Shown piece after piece: positions 43,170 through 53,877 of a stretch of DNA of 64,000 nt. Each line of letters opens with the position of its first letter. Positions within the stretch are counted from its first letter, which is position 1. The DNA lies in contig CAJINV010000005.1 in NCBI GenBank assembly GCA_905178155.1, positions 3,651,253 through 3,715,252 of the forward strand, in the 5' to 3' direction. Under the pieces are notes generated by a model. That model saw nothing but the letters and a program-made list of their open reading frames with translations, was not told the origin of the DNA and ran no database searches. The position numbers were made by a program, and so were the translations under genes. The DNA comes from Amoebophrya sp. A120. Lineage: Eukaryota > Sar > Dinophyceae > Syndiniales > Amoebophryaceae.

Positions 43170-46100
43170 GGGAGGCGGTTCTCCATCTCCATCTCCGCCG
43201 CCTCCTACAACGTCCCCGTAAAAGTACACACCCATTACCCCCAGAGCGATTACCCCCAGGAGGAGGCGAATGCTGTTGGTTGTGTCTACGCCAGTATCAA
43301 GAAGAAAAATCCCCCCTCCCCATATCGAAAACGTATCCGTCTGAAAATTTGTGATGCGCATTTGTGACCTCAAATCCTGTCTGTCTTGCAAGAAGGCAAG
43401 TCCAGAAAGCGTTCCGCATTTTGCAGGCGGTTTGTGATGCTGTTTGGCTTAGAGCATACACGTGTGTCATGCTAGGCGCCTACGTCTAAACCTCTCGACT
43501 GAGGCTTGACATATGCCAGCATTCCTCTACTGCAAGACAAATCTGACTTGTGTATGGAAATCCAGCATCAGAAACTTCGTTTCGATATGGGGAGGGGGGA
43601 TTTTTCCTTTTGATAGCCAGCAAAACTAGCCATGCCCTCGTCCGCCGTGTTCAAACGGTATGCAAGCGGAAACGGAGTCTTTTTTCAAGTTGAGTCAAGT
43701 AAGGTCATCTTGAAAGTGGAATAAATATTTCTTGTTCTTCGTGAACGTGACGCTGGTGGCGTTCTTACAACAGCATTTACTATACATGGTGAATTATATC
43801 GTACCCGAGAAATTGGACAGACCAAAATCGTCCAAATGACTCAACCTCCGGAGGACAAATTCTCCCGCCATCCATACACTTGTACTCTTTCCCGCCACGA
43901 CCGGCTTGAGAAGGCAGCAGATTTCCTTCGTGCATTCGCGGTGCGGCTCGCAGGGCTGGTCTAGAAGAAGTTCTTCGTCCACCGAGCAATAGTTCTCCAC
44001 GACCGGAAGCAGGGACTCGCACAAGAGCATGCAGCAAGTTATCGCATCCTTTTGTGTGTCCCGTGCAAAAGTTGCATCGTCGTGCCAGCGAGAGCAGTCG
44101 TACAATACTGCATGACAAATCTATTCCCCGTCGCCTCTCAACCTGTACATGACCTGGGACGTCGAAGTAGAACGATAACAACTTAATTCGCATTTCGTGT
44201 CTGATGATCTGTTTTATATGCAAAACAATACGCCTCTAGCCTCATCCAAATCTTTTGCAATGGATACTCTGGCACACACTCATGCGACGCGCACGTGGGA
44301 ATATCCGCCTCGGGACCTTTATGCAATACAAATTCCGCTGACGCTGTGCTTAGCTTGTACCTACCAGGGCGCGGAGGCGGAAGTACAATCTGTTTGGCTG
44401 CAGTGCTGGCAACCCAACAAGTTGCTCCAAAATACTAGACATTAACTTCCATTAAAAAAAGCGAACTGTGTCAGAAGACAAGCCTGGGCTGCATGCGAAA
44501 CCAACCTGTAGTTTAACTTTTATTAAGTTTCTGTGTTGTAGTAAACAAATTAAGCGCAACAGTACAGCGGTATTGAATTTCCCTGAGATACCCATTCACC
44601 TCGTCATACTCACGGAGAACTTGCGTGGCTTGGGTGCCTGTGAGTGTTGTTTCGTCCGCTCCCGCGCTCTCTTCCTCTTCTTTCACTTGCTCGGCGGTTC
44701 GGTTCACGCATATGTCTGCCTCTGTTTGGGTCTTCGCGGAGGTCAACATCGCGTTGCTGCTGGACGAGGCGAGTCGGGACAACGAAGACGGACCGGAAGA
44801 TCTATTGCTTGTGGTCTCAGTTTGTGCTACAACTCCGGGTGTCGTCGATGTGAGATGAATACTATGAGCAGGATCAACATCAACATCAGCACCATCATCA
44901 TCTCCTACTCTCGTGGCAGTGCTTGTACTACTGGCACCATCGGCCGTCGGCGTCGACGTGGTCAAGGACGACGCTGCGCTGATGCGAGTATCGGGAATAT
45001 TTTTGCTCCTGCTTGTGTCCTCGCCTACTTCTACCACATCATCTGCATCAAAACCATATCGTCCTTCGTTCCCGTGGCCTATCGCGGGACTCACCCGCCG
45101 GAGCCGACGCTCCGAAACCGAAGCAGAGGTGGGGGCAGACGGGGTAACAGAGCCTCCGGCCGCAGCTTTGTCGTCTGCAGGAGGTGGACCAAGAGTCAAA
45201 ATGTAGTCATGTTGCTCCGCTTGTTGCAATACATCATCTGGGCGCCGTTCATCTCGCTCTCGCTCGAAGACCTCTAGCCTCGTTGGAGAAGGTGGCCTTG
45301 ACGCAGCTGGCCGTCGTGCTGTGCCCCGTGTTCTTGCCATGTGGCTCGTCCTGCCTTCTTTGTGATAAAATGAACTTGCCGCGGAAAGGACAGAGGCTGA
45401 CGCAGCTCCTGTTGACAATGCACTGCTACCCAGCGAACTGCACTTCTTCTTACAGATTGGTATGTCTGCGTCGTTGTTTCGGAGTAGATATCCGTCCTCA
45501 CACGTCTTGCAGGCGTGCGCGCCCTGGGCCGGACACTTTTCCCCCTCCGCGCCCGTTCCGCGCGGGCAGGTGCACGTCTTCTTCTCGCACGCTTTGGAGT
45601 CTGGGTTCAGCTCAAAGCCCGCGTTGCAATCCTCGGTGCATCGCTCCGCGCCGTCCTGGTCACAAGCTACCGCGCCGGCCGCGACCGCGTGACCATGGAT
45701 GCAGATGCACTGGTTGGCCACGCAGACCATGTCCTCGTTCAGATGGTACCCGTCCGCGCAGTCGGTGCAGCGCGACTGGCCGTCGCCCGGACACGACGTG
45801 TGCCCGAGGGCGACCGGCGTCCCGTGGTCGCAGACGCACTCGACTTGCTTGCAGCATCTGAGTATCAACTGTAAAAATGTCTGGGTCTGGAAGAGTGCGC
45901 GATTTGTCATGCTGCTTTTCCATGACTCATGAGGTCTGGAATGCAGGACCTAGCATGACAGATTCTGCGAGACCTTGCTTTCCAATGCCTATCCTGCATG
46001 AGAAACTACCTCCCGACTTGGTCAAAACTGGACGACTTTTGGTAATCATGCAACACAGATTTTTGCATGCTGCAGATTTGGCGTGACAAGTTGCATTCTT

Positions 46101-47641
46101 TCAGACCCAGACATTTTTACATTTGATACTGGGGCGGTCCGCGGCGGTGCAGGTTTTTCCGGCCGCCGAGCAGAGTATGGGGTTCTCAATTGTTACATTC
46201 TCAACTGTTACATGAATTTGTGATGCTAAACCGACCGAAACCACAAACGCAACCCATAGGGCACCTTTCCGCAGATGGTCAGGCCACCGGGTCGCGGAGA
46301 ATTTGTGATGCAAGAATAGCAACACGAAAAGGCCGGAAATTGCAACTCTTGCATTACAAATTCGACACAGATTCCCATGCTCTTTAGCGCTTCCAAAATT
46401 TGTCATGCGAGGCAGCTTCACTGTGTGGACGTTGGTGCTCATTTTGCATGACAAATCATGTAACGGTATGAGAATGTAACAGTTGAGAACGCCATACAGA
46501 GGGTGAGGGCCTTCGAAACATCGTAGGTCTGCCCCGCCTCGCACTGCAGTTTCGTCGCCAATATCGTAGAATCGTGCCACTCGCTGCAGGTCGCGATCGG
46601 GGTGGCGCAGAGGGCATAGGCGTTGTTCGTCCCGTCCTCCCACGTCACCTTCTTGGATGTGCACTTGAAACCAGGAGTCGAAGACGAAGATGTCGAATCC
46701 ACATTGACAAAATATGACGCGGCGAGGAAATTGTCTGGATCGTTATTGTTCGGAAGAATAGCGCAGCCGCCGCCGATAATGTAGGTGTGCCTGGGACAAC
46801 TAACGGTCCTGGTCCACCATGACGTGTCGTCGCCTGCCGGATGACCTGGGGGGTTACTGGTTGTTAACTCTTCCTTGAAAACGTACCGTCCAAAATCGGA
46901 CCGGACGCAAATAGCCACGGCCGTCATGGTATCGATAGAAGAAGGACATATCTGTTGGCATTTCCACCCTTCTACTTTCGGCCGCGTCTCCTTCAGATAA
47001 CAGTTGGAGGAACTCGAGATGTAGCAGCCGCCGCCGACCACCTCCGTGCCCGTCGGGCAGTTCATTTCGACGCTGAGTGCGGTTTGCGAAGTTTTTCGGT
47101 AGGAGGAAGGGGAAGTCATTTTGCCACCATCTTTCACCGCGTCCGCCACACACACGCCAACATCACGAAAAAAGGCTGTCGCGGCGGTCTCAACCCTACT
47201 TCGCACAAAACCTTTGTCTTATCAGACGCACAAGTAGAAAACACATATGAGATGCGCATTTGCATTTCTTGCAACATGTCGTCGAGAATGATGACAGAAA
47301 GAGTCTCGCCGGTCGCGGAAGAGAAAGAATGTGAATGTGCGCATTACAAGTTGAGACTGAAACATTTTTTTCTCGCGATAACCGGCCCCGAACATAAAGT
47401 CCATCGCGTCCTTGTCGTTTGCGCTGGCGACGCGGCCAACGGTGTACTTCCCTTTATCCCCTGACTGCTCGGCGTCTGGGGCGCAGGCGGTGAGCCCCAA
47501 GTCCCCGTCAACCACATTCAAGCTGGCGCGCCCGCACGCTAGGCCCAGGGCAAAGCGGCCGGCGCCCTCGCAGCTTTTCGAGGACCAAATTGCGGCGTTG
47601 TCGACGCTATCGTCTCGGCGCCACTGAAGCGTGACTGGCAT
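43170..47641 (-). CDS. Large Cys-rich surface protein with C-terminal membrane anchor
   Basis: Probable type I surface protein, not assigned to a named family. The first exon (47641 down to about 47380) begins MPVTLQWRRDDSVDNAAIW. The second (about 46497-47170) carries two Cys repeats with the pattern CPxGTxVxGGGC...GWxC...AxAIC (MNCPTGTEVVGGGCY; CPRHTYIIGGGCAIL). A 48-nt exon (46129-46176) leads into EGF/TNFR-like Cys units (45862 down), e.g. CTDCADGYHLNEDMVC and CTEDCNAGFELNPDSKAC, then a long Ser/Thr/Asp-rich stalk. Further Cys exons (about 44340-44400; 43870-44105, YDCSRWHDDATFARDT) precede a membrane helix (IRLLLGVIALGVMGVYFYGD) and a short GGGGDGDGEPPP tail. The joins at 47.2 and 44.1-44.6 kb are uncertain; it could be two genes. 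Confidence 0.65.
43296..43615. mobile_element. Introner, CCCCCCTCCCC family (TSD gccag)
   Basis: 320 bp. Ends TATCAAGAAGAAAAATCCCC and (inverted) TATCAAAAGGAAAAATCCCC, then CCTCCCCATATCGAAA. Exact TSD gccag. Removal joins ADEGMASFAG to VDTTNSIRLLL in frame, just before the membrane helix. Confidence 0.92.
45863..46128. mobile_element. Introner in surface-protein gene, TCTGGGTCTGG family (TSD ctgag/ctggg)
   Basis: 266 bp. Ends TATCAACTGTAAAAATG and (inverted) TATCAAATGTAAAAATG, then TCTGGGTCTG. TSD with one mismatch. Removal keeps the frame through TAADRPRCCKQVECVC. Confidence 0.88.
46177..46496. mobile_element. Introner in surface-protein gene, GTTACA family (TSD cagag)
   Basis: 320 bp. Ends TATGGGGTTCTCAATTGTTA and (inverted) TATGGCGTTCTCAACTGTTA, then CATTCTCA. 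Exact TSD cagag. Removal joins YDVSKALTL to CSAAGKTCTAAD in frame. Same family as 16661-16912. Confidence 0.9.
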
Positions 47642-47848
47642 CCTGTACTAGAAAATCTATTCTTCCAAAGGCCGATCTTCGCATCACGGCAGGCATACCT
47701 GCTTACTACTACTTCATCTACTTACAACTCATACTGACAATCGTATCAAAGCATCAAATTATGTTGCAGCTGCAGGACGAAAAATAGAAAATAAATCATG
47801 CACGACTTTCAAGAATTTCGTTTTTGCCTGCATGTTCGCTCTCTTGCA

Positions 47849-47896
47849 GATCAAATTCAAAGCATTCGCGATCAACGTGATGACGTTAGATTTTCC
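47849..47896. repeat. 48-bp direct repeat, left copy (retrocopy TSD)
   Basis: Identical to 49296-49343. Marks the 3' end of the inserted cDNA copy. Confidence 0.92.
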
Positions 47897-49295
47897 GCCG
47901 GGGCGTGGGCGTTTTCTTGCCGGCCCCGGCCTTGAGGTCACCGAGCGGCTCTAACCAGGGAGTTTTCTTGCCATGCATCGCGCAAAACGACCGGCAGTTT
48001 TCAAGCGGGCGGAAGTCTTTTTTGACAAAAAATATTTTCAATTATCAAGCGGCTTTGGCTGTGTCGGCACCGAATCGCCAGCGGATTCTATCGATCGCCG
48101 CTGGGTAAAACGACGCAGGGGAGCCGGCAAAAGGGGCGCCCTTCTGAGGCGCCCACCGCCTTGGTTTCTGGCGGTTTGGGGCGCCCAAAAAGGGACGCGA
48201 AAAAAACGCGCCCAAAATCAGAACAGCGAAACAGCATGGCACGGGCGCCATACAGCTCTTCTGCTGCCGCTAGCAGTTCCGGGCGGTAGTCTTTGCCAGG
48301 TTTTCCGGATCGGAAGCCCCTGGTATTCAGGACGAAGAGGGTGAGAGGGAACCTCTTCTCATCGCTTTTGACCTCTATGAGCGGCGGCTGGATGCAGCGC
48401 TGGTCTAACTGTTCCGTAATCTTCTGGCTGGATGATTTCGAATCCATCTCCTCGAAGCGGGTGCGTATCTGTAGTTTCTCCTCGTCGCTGATGGTGGTTA
48501 CTACGTCATGGTGCTGTTGCCACCAGCCTCCTTTGGTGGTCCTCGAGATGGCGAAGGGCAGGCCGTCGCGCCAGAATATGCTGCCCTTGTTGACTGCATC
48601 CGCCAGATCTACGAGGAAATTGGTAGCATCCCGAGGAACTGGTGCTGCATCATACTGTTCGCCATCTTGTTGTGCATCATCAACTGGTTCCCGAACATGT
48701 TTGGCGCCATCATGTTCGCCTGCATGTCCGGCCCCATCATCGCGTTCGGTAGCAATGGGGGGAGGTTTTGGTAGGTGTACTGGATCGTCGGTGTTTGCGT
48801 CTGGAAACCGCTTAGGAACTGGTCCACTTCTTCTTCCTCGGGCGACTGGTCTTGGATGGGGGTGGATGTTTTATTCCAGAGCGTCGCGTTGCCCCCTGCC
48901 CATTCGTCCAGGAAAGAAATCACCTGCTGGTCTGTGATGCGCGTGTCCTTGTACTTCCCCTCTCCTTTGATGAAATCTCGGGCGACGGCGTAGAGCCTGT
49001 CTCTTCGGTGATCGTCGGTCATGATTTGAATTTGAAACTTATAAAATAATTTTGCTGCGAAAAACACCGTGAGAGCGGAGAGCCGATAGCATGAAGAGTC
49101 TCTCTGGGCGGGCAGCTCTCATACTTCCGTCCCCAGGCAGGGAAGGAAAAAGGGAAAAACAGAAAAGAAAAAGCCCTTCTTCTTTCTCTCTCCCCCCCCA
49201 CGATGAAATAGATTCTTGCTTCCTCCGGAGAGTAGGAGGCAGAAAGAATTCGATAACGAAGGATAATCTCTCATCCTTGAGCCAAAATGGCTACG
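47897..49295 (-). pseudogene. Retrocopy of a spliced-leader mRNA (processed pseudogene)
   Basis: Inserted between 48-bp direct repeats. On the minus strand it begins with the spliced leader (49276-49297) directly abutting the repeat, then a 5' UTR, then ATG 49022 opening MTDDHRRDRLYAVARDFIKG and LDEWAGGNATLWNK through a Met-rich stretch to a stop at 48609. A second frame, open across this stop, continues FLVDLADAVNKGSIFWRDGL, FAISRTTKGGWWQQHHDVV and QIRTRFEEMDSKSSSQ to about 48250. That fits one ancestral ORF broken by a frameshift. Parent gene not recognised. The 3' part (47925-48250) matches the GC-rich element at 31.3 kb; no poly-A is left. Confidence 0.75.
47925..48250. repeat. Inverted partial copy of the GC-rich element at 31.3-31.6 kb
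   Basis: About 325 bp, inverted relative to 31305-31630, with scattered differences. Shared words include ggtcaccgagcggctctaac-like sequence, ttttcaattatcaagc and gtgtcggcaccgaatcgcca. It lies at the 3' end of the retrocopy. Confidence 0.8.
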
Positions 49296-49297
49296 GA
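49276..49297 (-). other. Dinoflagellate spliced-leader relic
   Basis: The minus strand reads T followed by CCGTAGCCATTTTGGCTCAA and G, a full match to the 22-nt dinoflagellate spliced leader. It is followed by GATGAG, not a GT donor, so it is not an SL-RNA gene but the 5' end of a trans-spliced mRNA copied back into DNA. Confidence 0.93.
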
Positions 49298-49343
49298 TCA
49301 AATTCAAAGCATTCGCGATCAACGTGATGACGTTAGATTTTCC
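49296..49343. repeat. 48-bp direct repeat, right copy (retrocopy TSD)
   Basis: Begins gatcaaattcaaagcattcg and abuts the spliced leader, overlapping its first two bases. Contains the stop codon of the host ORF at 49333-49335. Confidence 0.92.
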
Positions 49344-50358
49344 ACAGCGTAATCTGCCCGAAAGGACCAATGTGTATTGGAACTTCCTTCGTGTCCACAT
49401 AGACTTGCCGTGAAGCAGTAGATGCAGATTCGCGTGCGTCCCCCGCTAGTGCGCCCAGATCCTGTTGATCGACTTGGCTCGCCGATGTCGCTACTCTGGT
49501 GACCTGTCCGGGTCTAGTGCGGTGAAGACTGGTGGAACTACTTATCGGTCTACTTGTTGCAGCACTTGGAGTTGCTGTTGCATTTCTCGTAGTTGTAAGA
49601 CTACGGTCTTCCTGCCTCACGTCGTGATGTCCAGTGCCATCATCTGGTCGACGACCACGAGGACGTGGTGTAGTGTTTATTTCATGTCCACCTTTCCCCG
49701 ATGGCACTTCGGGAGACGTTGTTGCTGTAGGAGAGGGTCGTGAGAGATGAAGGGTCGTCCTCGACGTGGGGCCGCTGCTCTGATCATGGTCGTTCGCCTC
49801 TTGGTCTTCTCTTCTCGTAGTTGTTCGTCCACCATCATTGGTACCGTCATACCGATACCCACCACCTTCGGATCCCTCGTGGTCGAGGAAAACGCCTATT
49901 TTTGCCGTCTGCTCCGCCTTCGTCTTCACTTCAGCAGCGCCTTTGGATCGAGATCGTGGAAATGGAGATCGAATAAAAACGTTCTTTGCGCTCTCGTCAG
50001 TCTGGATGTAATTATTGATGTCACCAGAAGCGCCGCTACTTCTTTCCCTGCTCTTGTCTGGCTGGAGGCCGGTGGTCGCCCCATCAGCTTCAGAGGTGGC
50101 TCCGCTGCCCACTATTCTAGGAACCAGTGCCGTCGTGTCGTTGTCAAGCTGCTCCCGGCGGACCAGCGCGAAGGACAGCTGCAGTGGCAGCAGAATCAGA
50201 AAGAAAACCAGCAGTGTTGTGGTGATCGTTCTTGGACAATAGAAACACACAGCACGAACTGTATTCGACGGATCGTTCTTCTTCTTCCGACAAAGCAACG
50301 CGAGTCTCAGTAACCGTACCAGACAGAACGAGTTGACGTCGAGCAACCTCCAAGCCAT
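49333..50358 (-). CDS. Ser/Thr-rich secreted or membrane-anchored protein
   Basis: Unrecognised. Start taken at ATG 50358 (MAWRLLDVNSFCLVRLLRLA); an in-frame ATG lies further up at 50529. A strong hydrophobic segment (TTTLLVFFLILLPLQLSFAL) gives a signal peptide or anchor. The remaining 250 residues are Thr/Ser/Arg/Asp-rich and low complexity, with GRTTTRREDQEANDHDQSSG and many TS pairs, ending EVPIHIGPFGQITLWKI. The stop codon falls inside the 48-bp target duplication, so the retrocopy landed immediately at its 3' end. No introner in this exon. Confidence 0.5.
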   Translation of the reverse strand: MAWRLLDVNSFCLVRLLRLALLCRKKKNDPSNTVRAVCFYCPRTITTTLLVFFLILLPLQLSFALVRREQLDNDTTALVPRIVGSGATSEADGATTGLQPDKSRERSSGASGDINNYIQTDESAKNVFIRSPFPRSRSKGAAEVKTKAEQTAKIGVFLDHEGSEGGGYRYDGTNDGGRTTTRREDQEANDHDQSSGPTSRTTLHLSRPSPTATTSPEVPSGKGGHEINTTPRPRGRRPDDGTGHHDVRQEDRSLTTTRNATATPSAATSRPISSSTSLHRTRPGQVTRVATSASQVDQQDLGALAGDARESASTASRQVYVDTKEVPIHIGPFGQITLWKI

Positions 50359-50529
50359 GTTAAAGTTAACTGTGGAGCCGATATTTATTTCTTGCGCTGC
50401 CAGACGCACGGCTCCGGTTTGAGCTGCTAAACAGCTCCTCGGATATTTGCAGCCTATATTCGCATATACAATGTAGTTGAGGGTGCAGCTTGAGATGCGG
50501 GGTGGTACAACGTAGGCACCGAGGCACAT

Positions 50530-51629
50530 TCCGCCGCGGCCATGTGCCGCGTATGAAGATTCAACATACCTTTACAAATGGAACCATCTCACTCCACGCA
50601 GCTACCTTCTGAGGACACGTCGCCCTTGGAGACGCTCCTGGCCCTACATCACTCAATGACACAGCTCGAAAAAACCTTTTCATCATAAGTACTTACATAT
50701 ACCAAACAGTGGTGCGAAAATGTTGGGGGTCCACCTCCTTGGTTTCATCTTCAACTCCCAAATAAAAATATGACACGTGGCTAGAAATAAGAAGCCTGTC
50801 AACTACATCTCTCCTCTCTCATCTCGTGCGATGTTGCGTGCCTAAACTGTTGTTCGTGCTGGCGCTTTCGCGGACAGCCCGTTCTGCGGCTCGTAACTAA
50901 AAACGCTCTCGACCTTGGATAAAACCCAAAGCTGAGTAGACCAAGCTGCAACGCAGCTGCAACGAACTTGCCAATGCAACTGAAGCTGTCTACGACGACG
51001 AACAAGACGAAGACAACACAGGAAAGAACCTATCTCAAACATTCTTGTTTTGCTTTTGAAGTGTGAACGATACCAATCCACCCAGTTCAGCCATATTAAC
51101 TATAACCAAGAACAAATCACATCATCGCTAAATGTAAATTTGCGATCAACAGAGAATAGAAGATCTGTGTACAATTATATCGAACTGTCGCAGGCACCCA
51201 GAACTACTAGCGGTAGCCCCTGTGTTGTCAATGTTGCAGCAGCTTTCAACTGCTATATCCAAAGGCAATTCCTTGCTCGGGTTACAGTCGTTGGGTGTTG
51301 TTTCAAAAAACCGCAATTTTGTCTTTTCCTTGTCATCGCATTTCTTTTTTACACCAACACACCACCCCCGCTGCCCTGGTTGTTGCCTTGTGTCGCTTGT
51401 GTGGCCGCAGCCTGCTTGTCGGCCTGGGGATCGACGATGTTGTATCTGATAGAGAAATAAAAAAAATTCCAATCAAGGTCGTGCACAAGAAAACAAGATC
51501 GACCTCGTCAAGTAGAGAGAACCAAAATCAGCACGAGGACTTCGGACTCGGAGGGTTGCGTAATATAATTGCGAGGCCAAGCTGTACATCCTAGTCGTTG
51601 ATGAAGATGTCCTGCTGGCAAGAACAAAA
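50530..51629. other. Intergenic region, nothing recognised
   Basis: About 1.1 kb between the Ser/Thr-rich gene and prefoldin 2. No supported ORF, TIR element or RNA gene. Confidence 0.35.
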
Positions 51630-52590
51630 TTACGAATACTTCTCCTTGAACAGCTTCCTCGTTTTTCCTTTCTCTTCCAATTTCGCCTTAAACATTTCGA
51701 TCGCCTTCTCAATTTTGCCCTTGTTATCGTCCACCTGTGGTCGCACGTCTTTTACCGTACCTGTTGTTTTCGTTCGATAAAAAAGGTTCTTGGATGTAAC
51801 TTGCATAATTGCAAATAGGAAAGTTATCTTTCTATCTATGATCACACATGGATAAATCGCATGACAAATTCGAGCACCAGCAGGAGCATTTTTGTGATGC
51901 TCATTTGGCTTGGGAGAGCCATTTTGTGTTATTGCGATCAAGCAAAGAAAACAAATCAATACGTTCTGCGAGGATGCCGCCGACCATTCTGCAACATCGC
52001 CTGTCGTCTGGAACGCCCTTCATGGCTACCAAAACCAGCTCGTGTTCTCGTTTCTGATTGTAATTGTGTGTTTATTTTTGTCATGCTAAACTACAGACTG
52101 CGCTGCATCGATGCATTTTCAATCCGCAATAACCATTACATGATCGTGTACGACTGAGTGCAAAGTGAACATGAACAGGATGAGAATTTAACAAGACTAA
52201 TCATGATGTCATACCAAATTCATCTACAGGCGGCCAAACTTAAGAAGTACATCTACATACCTCCTGGTCCAAATCCGCAATCTTCTGAATCATCTGCCCG
52301 ATTTCTGATTCTATTTGCTGGTAGGCCTGCTGCAGCTGCTCCTGTGAGGGGTTCTTGATTTCTTTCGCCTGGCCGCCCGCCATGTAGTCTTCTGCCGTCG
52401 GTACGCCTGCCATCGCCATTGTCTCGGGCTGAAGTGGATTCTCCTTGCCGGTGACCTGGGAAGATAGCAAAGAGCGATCTTGTTATAGTCGCGAATTAAG
52501 TACCCTCGTTGGGATTTTTTTTACGTCGTGCGCGGCAGGAGTTTTGTCGCCGTTCTGCTTCTTGCGGGGTTTCGGCAGCGTGCTGTATTA
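51630..52590 (-). CDS. PFDN2: Prefoldin subunit 2 (5' end unresolved)
   Basis: Beta-type subunit of the prefoldin chaperone, which delivers nascent actin and tubulin to the TRiC chaperonin. Exons: 52261-52455 (helix QQAYQQIESEIGQMIQKIAD), 51963-52053 (REHELVLVAMKGVPDDRRC, MVGGILAER) and 51630-51760 (TVKDVRPQVDDNKGKIEKAI, KLEEKGKTRKLFKEKYS). The VGGxLxERTVK.V hairpin and EKGK...KEKY end are diagnostic. All introns here are GT-AG. Together these exons give 139 codons including the stop. A further exon (52525 to about 52580) encodes a basic NGDKTPAAHD piece; the first Met was not found. N-terminal extension compared with typical 150-residue subunits. Confidence 0.88.
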
Positions 52591-52599
52591 GTTCCTCCT

Positions 52600-53877
52600 G
52601 GTATGGACAAAAACTGAATCCTGGTGCGTCGCGCGGTCGTCTACTATTCTTCGCTACTTACAAGCACACGCTCTTGCCGCGAGCGCGATTTCAACTTGTC
52701 GCCGGTACAGCTAGAGCTTGTGATGGTGACGATCAGGACAATGTTCTTGAGGCTTCTAGGTTCTTGTATCGAAATCCGAAAAACGACGTGGTGCTTGGAA
52801 ACAAGGTGGAGAAACGGAATTGCGGCTCCCTCAAGATCAAGAAGAACAGGTCCACCAAAATAGAACTTTTCGTCTCGATTATTTGACTATGGGTGTCGCA
52901 AGCCAATCGAGGAACCGCAGGAGTGGCGTCGTCTGGAAAGGCGTTCCGCCAGACAAAGAGACGCTCAATACGCTTTTCCTTTTCGTATGTTTTTGTTTAC
53001 TGTTCTTCTTATTGCGCGCCTGCTTATACTATATCTTACGTGGTTACTGGTTGCTTTTTTACACCGGTCCTTCTTCTATTCCAATACGATTCAACGTTCT
53101 TCGCAATCTGTCGCCGTGCCTGTGTGGAGATTGGATGGGAATAAATAGTGAGAAAACACAAGCACACGAGTGCTCAATTAACTTCTACGCTAGAACAATA
53201 TCTTGCGCTTCAACTCTCTTCACCATGCAAGTGCGTTGTGCAACTACTTCGAGCTTGTTCCTACATTTTACGGACAAATTTCCAGATCAAAAAGCGGCCC
53301 GATTTCATTCCAACTTGGTTTATTTCTTGAACTTTTACACAACCAAAATTGATCCTAATTCTTCCGTGATCCAGCCCAATTTTTCTGGCGCCGATTCTTG
53401 CAGAAGAAGTTCGTTTTATGTGCAATTTCAAGGTGAGTGATATTTTGGTGGTGACGGATTTGGATTTATTCTTATCCGCCGGCTAGTTTTCCGAGATAGC
53501 AGTTGAAGTCGAACAACGCAGGCACAATAAAGCAAGGAGCATCGCATCTTCATCAGCTCAGGCGAATAGGTATGCGGAAGTGATAAATAAACTCCCAAAT
53601 GGAGGACGAGGAGGAGAGCATCACGATCGGTCAGCAGGGATTGCGTTCTGTTCTTGGAAATACGAAGATATAGAGGTCGAGCTTGTACTCATATATACGA
53701 CGTCGTGGGAAGAAACCAACGTACTTTGCGCTGGTCAATACTCTTTGTTTTTCACGAAAATTTCTTCAATCAGGATATGCTTGAAGAAGTTTTGGGGGTT
53801 GTTCATCCTCTTCCCGAAGTACAATTGAAGGTCCTCCCCATCTCATGTGTAAACAGAATTCCGCCACGGGCCGCTTC
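52600..53877. other. Intergenic region upstream of prefoldin 2
   Basis: About 1.3 kb. May hold the missing first exon of PFDN2. Plus-strand ORFs here lack motifs. No TIR element seen. Confidence 0.35.

Noticed and set aside
47759-49400. GKSNVITLIANALNLI read as a Walker A ATPase motif in two ORFs
   Set aside because: It is encoded by the 48-bp target duplication in a non-host frame; neither side continues as an ATPase.
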